NCBI GenBank assembly: GCA_021399435.1
Contig: JAJTUP010000080.1
Span: forward strand, 124,001 to 188,000
Length of the DNA stretch: 64,000 nt
From: Diaporthe sp. PMI_573
Taxonomy: Eukaryota; Ascomycota; Sordariomycetes; Diaporthales; Diaporthaceae
Direction of reading: 5' to 3'
This document shows positions 55,050-64,000 of this stretch, one piece after another; positions within the stretch are counted from its first letter, which is position 1; each line of letters begins with the position of its first letter. The notes under the pieces were generated by a model. That model did no database searches. It worked only from the letters and a program-made list of their open reading frames with translations, and had not been told where the DNA came from. The position numbers were made by a program, and so were the translations under genes.

Positions 55050-58000
55050 CTAACCAAAGGACATTGCTTGACGAACGAAAGCAGCCAACTTAGACACATA
55101 AGGACTTCGCTAAAAAGAAGAAGTTAGTAAGCAATTCTTTCGGACTAATGAGGTTAACACATACCGTCAAAGAGAAATGATGAGCGCCTTCCATCCGTTG
55201 GCACAAAATGACAGCTTCATCCACACCAGGCACCAGTTTCTCCCAACCCGCCGTCGAGAAGTCTGTCCTCTGGACAGTCAAGAATTTCATGCCCTCGGTG
55301 TCATCCGCGTGCGGTTCGAGCGGTCCATCAGAGCCGACAACGCTCTCACCGGCCCATAGGCACGCGACGACCTTGAGCCGGGCCGACTGCGGGCGCGTGA
55401 GTGGCTCGGCAACGTAGTGCTGCAAGATGGCGATGGTTCCGTTGAAGTGTGGGATCAGCCAGTCTGGGGCCTTGCGAGCCTGGGGGCCCGACCAGCCACC
55501 AAAGACACCTTTCTGCTCACAGTATTTGTAGAAATGATCTGGCAGCGGATCCATGCCCCTAATTGGCGGGGGTGCGTCGATGAGCACGAGGCCAGCCAAG
55601 TTACCAGGGCTCTTAGGGCTGTGCATGATCTCGTCTTCTTGTTGGAGTAGGCGCTGTGCGGCGCGGTACGCCAGTGTACCCCCAGCAGACCAGCCTCCGA
55701 CGTAGTATGTATGCTTCATACCACCGTGAGCTGTTGTTAATTGCTCGAGGCGGCGGTGCAGCTCGGGCAGATAGCCCTGATTCATGAGGGCGTCCAGAGA
55801 ACATGATGACATGGAAGCCTCTTTCTTCAAGAAGGGGCAATTGAATGCAATGACGCAGATATCTCCAGCAGAAGAGATGGGAGGTATAGATGCGTACGAA
55901 GTTGCTGAGCCAGAACCATCTGGAAATAGGAAAAGCGTTGCGCGGGCCTTCTTGGGTGAGCCCTGGAGAATAACTGATGTAGCCTGTGGTACCTGAGGAT
56001 CATTGATAACTGTGGCGGAGACCAGTGAGAAGTTCTGTGTGCATACACTGTCTGGGGGGCTGAGTGGTATTGATGCCGTCCCTGTCGTAATTGTCCTCCA
56101 CTCGCGGACATTTCGTGGATCTTGAGTTGGTCTGTTTCCAGCCAAAGCAGCTTTGAGAGACCCGACAGTAGGGCAAGTCATAAACAGTGTGTTCAGATCC
56201 AGGTGGGCCAGAGTGTCTCCGAACTCTTCACGGAACCGGCTGATGATTGCTAGAGACAGCAAGGAGTCAACACCTAGATCTGCCAGGGCCAATTTGTCGT
56301 CGTCAATGTCAGCCACCTCGTATCCACTTTCTTCCGAAATGATTTGCAACGATCGTTTCACATCTTCGGAACCAGTGTCATCGCCCACGCGAAGACCTAG
56401 CATCATCTCGTTGAGTGACAAGGCCTTTGCTGTCAACGGTGTGGGAGGCCCGGCTGTAGGAGCGGGAATGCCGACCTTGATATGGAGATTTTGTTGGACT
56501 CGGCCATGAAGACTCGAAACAGGGACAGGAGAAGTGTGAGCTGGTCGCAATGGCTTTTCGAACTGCTGAAGAGGTGATACCAGAGTTGAGGAAGGGGAAG
56601 GAGTCTCTTGCTGCGCAGGTTTTGTCAATCCGTCCTGCCGGTGGTCGACCCGACCCTGACGACCATGTCCAGACTGCGCTTTGGCATTCTTGTACGCGCC
56701 GCCTCCCTCAGCTCGCAACAATATACTCAACACGCGACGCGGCATTCGCTGCACCGAATACTTCTCAAATAAGGCAACCACTCTCGCAGTACTGTCGTTG
56801 TTGCTCATGTCAAGAACCACAATGTCACCGTACCATATGTGATCGTCGCCCTCAATCATGTGCACATAGACGGTGTACGCCTTGGTAAGCTCCAGGGGCT
56901 CAAAAAGGTAAAAAGAGCCCCACCCGTGGTTGATGTAGACTTCCTTGTCCAGGTCCGTCGTGTCTGCCCCGTTGAGTGCGAATCCAGCCGGCTGCGTCAG
57001 CGCATCGACGACGCCGGGATGAGTGTGGAACGAGCCAGCGTGTTGTTTATCCTCAGCGAGAAGCTGACCGAAGCTAACCACTGCTGTGGCCTCGTGTGTT
57101 TGGCTATCCAGAACGATGTCCTCAACCAACTTGTGGTCCGGGTGAAACTCGGCCAGCGAGCTGATCATGCGGTACATCATGTTGCGTGTGAAGCGAACAG
57201 TACGATGAGTCGAGATGCCCTGCCGAAGGGCTTTGACCAGTTTGTTGTAGGAGGCGGCCATATCAAATTGCTCGATGTACTCCATAATCCCAGTGTCGCT
57301 GAACATGATCGTGCACTGGGCGTGCTGTTGCGGCTTGCTGCGATGCTGTGAAAGACATCAGTACTCAGTCATCAATAGTCACGATCCACGAGGGAGCACG
57401 ATAATGAGCTGCAAAATGGCACGGCTTTAATCAGGTGCACACTTACGTCGACTGTGCTGAATTTGCAAGTGGCCTGGCTCGAGTCCCAGTCAGCCTCAAC
57501 ATGTGCTCGCAACATTTGTGGCCCGGACGGCTGGGCGATCAACGCCTTTGTGACTGCCATGTCCTTGATGTTGATCAGCCACTCCTGGCATCCATGCTGG
57601 TACCGCTGCTGCATGTATCGTCCCAGGGAGAGAGCAATATCAGAGTAGACAGACTATCACAATCAAGTTCGATGTCAGCCATTGACTCATGGCGATCGAT
57701 TTCTGTTGACTTTTACGTACCGGCGTGCAGAGGGGAACACCATCTACAACGTGCCCCTGCACGATTCCATGAAGATCCTCCCGGGATATGTCAGCTTCGA
57801 CAACCAAACGAAGTTTGTTGGCACCGTCCTCAAACAATTCAGTTTCCTCGATAATCGTGTGTATGGTCGTGCTCTCGAGCTTGGGGACCACGGTGGGCTT
57901 CGAAGAATCTCCCTTGAGGAGCGTCCAATCGTTCATGTATGGCACCCAGTACTCCTTCAGATCCCAGCTGTACGCCGGAAGCGTGCTGATCACCCTTCGG

Positions 58001-61000
58001 CTGCTTGGCGGTAGGTCAATATGATATTGGTCCCAGCGGATACTGGCCCCTGCAAAATATAACTCTCGCAAGGTCTCCGTCAGATGGGACCACGTCTGTA
58101 TTTTGGGCTGATCCTGGGATGTGTTCCCACACGTAGTTGTGTTGCATGTGCGTAGACCACTGCCAAAACTTGAACCGTCACTGATGTTATCCAACGTTGA
58201 GCCCAAGATTCTGGGTGCTTCTGGTCCCATGAATTGTACCACGGATTGGTCTGGGATGATATCTGATGCACGACAAGCGGCGATGAAATCTGAAGCACTG
58301 ACCGACTGGCTGTCAAAATCCATTGTCTTGATATTGGCCAGCAATTGACGCGCCAAGAGCGTCTGATTATCTTCACCCTCTGCGGTGAGAACGTCAAACC
58401 GCGGCTTTGGAGTCCTCCCATCTCTGATCAGCCTCAGCACAGGAATTTGAGCCTTGTGGTAGGTTGTGACCCGATCCAAACTCTGGATTTCGGCAGCGGC
58501 GACAGTACACCAATCTCCACCTCGCGGCGGCCCCTTTTTCATTTGCTGTAGCAGCCCAAGTTGGATATGTGCTCCAGCTAAGTAGATTGCATCGGCGTCA
58601 GAGAGCACGCCAGCAAAGTTCAAAGCAGAGTAAGTGCCCACATCGCCCTCGATGACAAGTGCGACTGGGTTGATGCCCCAAGATCGCCACAGCCTGGACA
58701 AAACCATTTGTATGCACATGTGGGCAAGCTTGTCTGCCAGTTGATGTGTTGTGGTGCCATTGTCAGAAAGCTGGGCGTGAACCTGCTGCTGGGCGCCCAT
58801 CAAACCCAATGCTTCCACGACAGAAGGCAGATCGAGACGTTTCACGATTTGGTCCAAGTGGTTCACATCTTCTCTGACTTGCGAAAAGGTCTCATAAAGC
58901 TCTTGGAAGTATCTCACTAATGAGGAGGATGGAGGATTGCATGCGGTGAAGGCGAAGACGATGGGACGAGTGGTATTTCCTTGACCAGAAGTGGAGATTG
59001 AACCCACGTCAGTTGCGGGGGATTTGAGCAGCAATCGTAATTGTTGCAACTCGACACAAATTTGAGTGAGGAGGTCCTCAACAGATGAGACCACGAGCAT
59101 AGTTCGATATGCATAATGATTGCGACGTGCCGTTGTCGTATATGAAATCTGCGCCATGGTGGACCGATTCTGTGTCGAGTCACTCAGGAGCCAGGCATGC
59201 AGATTTGCCATGTTGCGAAGAAGAGAGGTCTTGCTCTTAGCAGAGATCGTTATGATGTAGCAAGCAGGTGGATCTTTCCCAAGTTGACGGTCTCCCACCG
59301 CTGGGAATTCGCGGCATTCTTGGCTTTGGAGCGGCTCCTCTTCCAACAGAAGTGCAGAGCTCGCGCGTGCTATCGTGGCTTGATCATGTACAATTGCACG
59401 CCGTCGCTCCCGTGGCTCGCATCGAGACTTTGCCTCGGCGTCATTCTCCCATTTGATGGCCTTCCCCGTGTTTATGTGAGTGTTGTATTCTTGGGCCAGG
59501 TCAACAGGGAACTTGGAGTTGACCGGGATGTGTGGTCCAATATGCGGTGGTATAAGATCCTCTCTTAACATAAGCAGTACTTTGACGATGCTGCTCAGTC
59601 CCGATGTCGCCCCACTATGGCCGATGTTCGCCGTGGCACTTCCGAGATACAGCGGCCGGGCCCTCCTCTTGGCTGCAATGCCCGAAGTAGATCTTGGTCC
59701 CAGAACATCCACCGCGCTTGCCATTTGGCTAACATCCTCAAGTTCCGTACCGGGTCCGCCCATCTCGACGTATCCGATAGATGTTGGGTCCACACTCGAT
59801 CTGTTGAGCAACTCAGTGAATAAACTCTTCTTGATAGTGCCGTGGCCTGACTCGGAGTCTCCGGCTCGTGACTGAAGATTGTAATTGGTGGCAACTCCTG
59901 CAATAACACCCAGAATGGTGTCATTCCCAGCCAGAGCGTCCTCGAGTCGTTTCAACACGAGCGACACTACTCCCTCACCGCGACAAAAGCCACCCGACGT
60001 CTCGGCGAAGACCTTGCAGTTTCCACTATGAGACAGCAAATCTGCTCGGTCGAAGGCGGCGTATATATCCGGGTTCGTCATTACGTGCGCCCCACTCACA
60101 ACACACATATCGGTTTCTTGGGCACACAGCGAACGGCAGGCGAGGTGCACAGGCGCCAGGCTGCCGGACGACGATGTGTCGACAGTAACACTAGGCCCTC
60201 CCAGCTTGAAGACCTCGCTGATACGTCCTGAGATGAAGGCTCGGTTGCTGGCACGCATGAAATGCGAGTCGACCTTTTTAGCGGCATTGCAATCTCGCCA
60301 GTCGTTGCTTGCCACGCCACAATAAACCCCGACACGGTCAGGTCGCGTGGAGGGTGTAGAACTAGCACCGCCAGATCCGTTGGGCCAGACTATTCCAGCC
60401 TGTTCGATTGCCTCATAGGTTGTCATGAGAGACAGGCGCTGTGCAGGGTCCATACGGGTGGCTTCTTGGGCCGAAAGACCGAAGAACTGAGCGTCAAAAA
60501 CATCAGGGTCGTTCAACCAACAGCCCAGAGAGGTCCTACTTGAGTTCCTTCTCCGTCCTGTCTGATCTACATGGGTCTTGGCGTCCCAACGGAGAGGCGG
60601 GACTTCCTTGCAGACATCAAATCCAAGCCGAAGGATGTCCCAAAGGGCATCCGTGGTTGCCGCCTCAGGAAATCGCCCGGCCATGCCGATGATAGCGATC
60701 TTTTCTCCATTCGGGTGTGATGTCAGTCTCGCTGAGCTCTTCCATCCAGGATGATTGTTCTCAATAGCCATGCCTGACAACGAGGCCGACGGATGTTGCT
60801 GTTGCAACCCATTGTAAATCAGCTGGTCAACGGTCGTCGCCACCGGGAATACCCTCAGGGTAGTGGTTTCACCGAGAGTTTGCAGTGTTGTTTTCAATTC
60901 TGTAAGCACAGGCTCCCAGCGAATGGGCTGTAACAGTATTTGCTCCACAGCAAGCCTGAACACAGCCTTGAAGTCGGAGTGATGGCTTGTTGCCTGCAGA

Positions 61001-62149
61001 ATGCTTCCAGTGGTGCTTGAAATTAACGGAATACGAAGCCTCGGCGCATCCACCGTGGAAGGACTGCTCTGCCCGCTCGAGATGTGGAGAGGATGTAGAA
61101 GATGTTCAATATGATCGCGGCTGTATAAATGTGGTGCATGGTAAGGTGCGAAAATTTGCAGAGGCCGAGAGATCCGCTGCTTGGTCTCCAAGGACTGCCT
61201 CCATGAGAAGAAGCGAGCTAAAGAACTGGGCCGGCCACTGACAGCGACGGTGTTGCCAGTGGATCGGGCGCTGATCCACGGCCGTGACGTGAATGGTAAC
61301 TTGGAAGAGAAGTGATTTTTATTAGCTTTTTCGCACAACTGCGGGATGAGGATCACTCAGATTGGTGGTGGAGTGAAAGTCCGACTCACGTTGTTCTCCT
61401 CATTGTATTTGCGCAGACATGCATCTACATCGGAGCCCGTCACCAGGAATGTCCACGGCAGACGCCTATCGGGGCCTCTACTCTGTTGACCACATGTCTC
61501 GAAAGTGCCGTCAAGCTTATTATACTGTGTTTTGCCATCGTTTTTTGCGTCGTAATTCGAAGGCTCAATACATCTTGCCATCTTGTCGACGAGCATTCCG
61601 ATGCGGAACGCAAGACGTACTGCCTCGACAGCCAGCGGAAGGAGCTCCAAAGTATTGGAACAGCAGCTGACGGCGGCCGCGGCCAGGGCGCCTGTGCAAA
61701 GCCCGAGGCAGCACGAATTCGCTGGCGAGGGATATAAAGGTCCTACTTTTCTGTGACAGACCGGGGCCGTATAAGCCCATTGTGTCAGCTGCCCATTCAT
61801 CATCGTTCCGTGAATCGAAGGAAGTCATTTCTGAGATGGAAAGTCGAGACGCATACTTCATGAAGGATCCGAGCTGGTAGATACACAGTATTGCCATATC
61901 TACGGGCACAGAATGCCCTTTCTTCCAGACTAAAAAGTCCATGGTGCACGCGAATGAGGGAGCATGGCGTCGGTCTTCGGGACCGAGCTGATAGAGGTCA
62001 TTCCGTAGTGCCCGACGCGCTCGCTCGAGGAACTCGACCACGATAGGATCGGCTTTTCCATCGTGTACGAGGCTCCGCAGATTTTCGGTTTGAATATCGT
62101 ACGTCTGGTCGCCAAAAACATATAGATCAAAAGATTTCTGATTACCCAT
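55050..62149 (-). CDS. Non-reducing polyketide synthase with degenerate KS and AT (SAT-KS*-AT*-PT-ACP-TE)
   Basis: A six-exon gene of about 2239 codons: 62149-61857, 61750-61390, 61338-57721, 57653-57447, 57345-55165 and 55109-55050. SAT (about 1-370) keeps GLCTG and the APYHAPH histidine. The KS (about 420-850) reads DTSSSGS where the family has DTACSSS, so the catalytic Cys is Ser. EMHGTGT has become EMGGPGT, losing one His, while the NIGH His stays. In the AT, GHSLGEY is replaced by EGDVGTY, FTGQG by FTACN, and the central part with the FAFHS histidine is missing. PT keeps its N-terminal His (GHVVDGVP) and the C-terminal GAD region. The ACP has GVDSLLSL with the phosphopantetheine Ser. TE has GWSAGG and a C-terminal HHFSL. 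All introns have GT..AG and keep frame. It is either a repurposed scaffold or an early pseudogene. Confidence 0.9.
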
Positions 62150-63168
62150 AGTTACAAACGAAGCCCGATTTGTGTGTATCGGTATATTGTAGTTTGTGAT
62201 CGAGACTGAAATGCTGCGTGCGTGGTCACGTAGCGACAATGTCTTTAGAATCTGGAGTGATTAGGTTTTCATCTCTTCATTTGTTCATTCTTTTAGGTGC
62301 ATTAGCTACAGGCTCGGCCGGGGAACATTTTCATCGCCACTACGGCTGTTGAAGGATCGCTTGGTCCATGTCTAGAAAGTATTACAGATTCGGCACTTGG
62401 CTCTTAACCTTGGATATTACTTGCAAACGGTCCAATCAGAAAGATCCAGGCGTCCGCGAAGATAGGTCCTCAATAAACTTTACCCTTGATACAGATCATC
62501 AAGGTCGTATTTGTCCCCACGTCCTAGCGCCCGTGATTTGGTGTTTCTTGTATCTCAGCCTACTTGAAGCTCTCCTCTCCATGTTTATGCCTTACAATTA
62601 CGATGGCAACCTCGTGGCTTGGCCCGGTCCGTGCTTGACGCTGGATTGAGACCAGTGCTATGCCGAGGCTCGACTGTCAAGCTTCCGGTAGACGTTTTTT
62701 TCGTTTCGAACTAAAGCTTTCATATCTACCGACCGCCGCAGTCATGTAACATGGGACGAACGAGTCTACATCACGATTATGCCTTGCAGGCAGACCAGCA
62801 TCGGGCGGCCCGTGGTCACATTCCAGCGTAACCTTCTCTATATAGTTGCAGCGGTTCTCAGATCCTTTCGCAAACCTTATTAATTCCCGTTGTCCGTTGG
62901 GGAAATGCGGCTTCCTGAGGCTCATGAAACGGTGTCATTTCTGCAACTCGGCCATATTCCGGCGATTATTCGCAAGGCCGACATCACGGAATAGGGCTAT
63001 AGCCATACTCAGTGAGACTACACTGCCGGTTACGAGCCATGGAAGCGCTCACAAGGCAAAGGCCGGTGATTTAAAGAGGATAGTTGAGCTCGTGAGCTTC
63101 ACGAAATATTCCTAGAACAGACATACCTCGCTCAAAAGCATGACACAGCACTCCCCTGATCCCTTACC
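62150..63168. other. Divergent intergenic region, PKS / secreted protein
   Basis: About 1 kb between diverging starts. Open frames are short and motif-free. It holds the promoters of both genes. Confidence 0.5.
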
Positions 63169-63910
63169 ATGATGCGCCTCCAATCGGCCATCGTCAATGT
63201 CATTTGTCTTGTCTTTTCCTACGTTTTGGGCCAGGCAATACACCCGTTGAGAATCACGACGATTGCTTCTCACAATGGATACTCAGTACTCGAATGCTGG
63301 CAAATTGACTCTACTCCGGTTGAGTACATGGCTGCGCTAAATTATGCCGTCGGTGGCCCCACAACAAATGTGAAATGGTCCACACTCCAGCCGAGAACCT
63401 ACGTCGGTGAGGCATGGGCACCCCATGTCCAGTGAGTCTGAATATCAGAATGAGGCTTGATGGCATACAGGCTGACATGCAACTCGTAGGCTGACTATTG
63501 TGCTGAATGGAATGATTCGCGTCTCAGCTCCTTACACATCACCCCAGCCACCGTCTTCTAATTCCACAACCACTGCAAACTGTCTAGCACACGCGGAACC
63601 GGAAGTGCCGCAGCAGACCGCGTACGTAATGTCGAACAGGCTCCTGTACCAAGGGCCTGTTCCCTCTGCGAGCGCGGACAGCCAAGTTCCCGCTCGCCAG
63701 CCACCAGAGGAGGTTGCGTACCTCATGCCAGGCACAATGACGTCTAGCATTATCCTCGTCACGGACCTACGGAGCCAGAGCACCATTTTGGGCCACGGCG
63801 CCGAGTTTCCTTCTAACGAGCATACCGTACTGGTTCAAATCCCCTTTGAGAATGATGAGATCCCAGCACACACGGTGGTTGGGACAGGGAGCTGCAGCAA
63901 TCATAGATGA
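63169..63910 (+). CDS. Small secreted cupin-like protein
   Basis: A protein of 227 residues. Exons 63169-63431 and 63490-63910 are joined by a 58-nt intron that splits a Gln codon. The N-terminus (AIVNVICLVFSYVLGQA) is a signal peptide cut near residue 22. The mature part has YSVLECWQIDSTP near residue 38 and, after the intron, LTIVLNGMIRVSAP. This matches the strand pattern of a common family of small secreted fungal proteins with a cupin-like barrel. The second half is more variable, with MPGTMTSSIILVTD. An in-frame second ATG follows directly. It is divergent from the PKS, but a link to the pathway is not shown. Confidence 0.6.
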
Positions 63911-64000
63911 GGAGCCATCTAGTGGCTGTCCTACATGCATGAAAACTGAGAAGGCTTATGATAGGTAGTCCAACGATTCTTCACATCGTTGGAAGATTGA

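Noticed and set aside
1..64000. tRNA, rRNA, CRISPR or prophage features
   Set aside because: None were recognised by eye; a covariance-model scan would be needed to exclude tRNAs and other small RNAs.

Overview
The window comes from the nuclear genome of a filamentous ascomycete (Pezizomycotina). Genes have many short introns of 51-110 bases with GT..AG ends and CTAAC/TACTAAT-like branch sites. Spacing is loose, and the gene content is typical of fungal secondary metabolism. I cannot name the species. Exon structures given here were assembled by hand, and every multi-exon model sums to a whole number of codons.

Layout. 0-3 kb: a decayed Copia-type reverse transcriptase remnant and a complete P450 (P450-1). 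4-16 kb: ordinary flank with a triose-phosphate/nucleotide-sugar transporter carrying a 6-nt micro-exon, an F-box-like protein, two paralogous small proteins of unknown function, and small hypotheticals. 16-43 kb: a candidate oxidised triterpenoid (hopanoid) cluster with a squalene-hopene cyclase, two SDRs, three further P450s, a branched-chain aminotransferase, an SRPBCC protein, a 3-ketosteroid dehydrogenase-like flavoenzyme, a TOXE-like basic-region/ankyrin regulator, a sulfotransferase-fold protein and a BAHD-type acyltransferase. 43-50 kb: a secreted cytochrome-domain protein, a hypothetical, an AT-rich repeat-bearing gap and a LURP-one/tubby-like protein. 51-64 kb: a second biosynthetic locus with a DMATS-type prenyltransferase, a kinase-like protein, a full-length non-reducing polyketide synthase and a secreted cupin-like protein.

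How the genes may work together (inference). The cyclase would make a hopane skeleton from squalene. Three or four P450s, two SDRs and the flavin dehydrogenase could install and oxidise hydroxyls or double bonds, and the BAHD enzyme could acylate a hydroxyl. The regulator lies divergently from the flavoenzyme, and four cluster gene pairs share divergent promoters. The regulator and aminotransferase resemble a pair known from HC-toxin/apicidin-type clusters, but no NRPS is present here.

The most unusual object is the non-reducing PKS at 55050-62149. Its frame is intact over six exons (about 2239 codons). SAT, PT, ACP and TE keep their signature residues, but the KS has lost its catalytic Cys and first His and the AT has lost its catalytic Ser motif and a central segment. 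It looks like a PKS that kept loading, cyclisation, carrier and release parts while losing chain extension. A second pattern is a 15-bp minisatellite family found in opposite orientation at 20.3-20.7 kb and 33.2-33.6 kb, bracketing the middle of the triterpenoid region.
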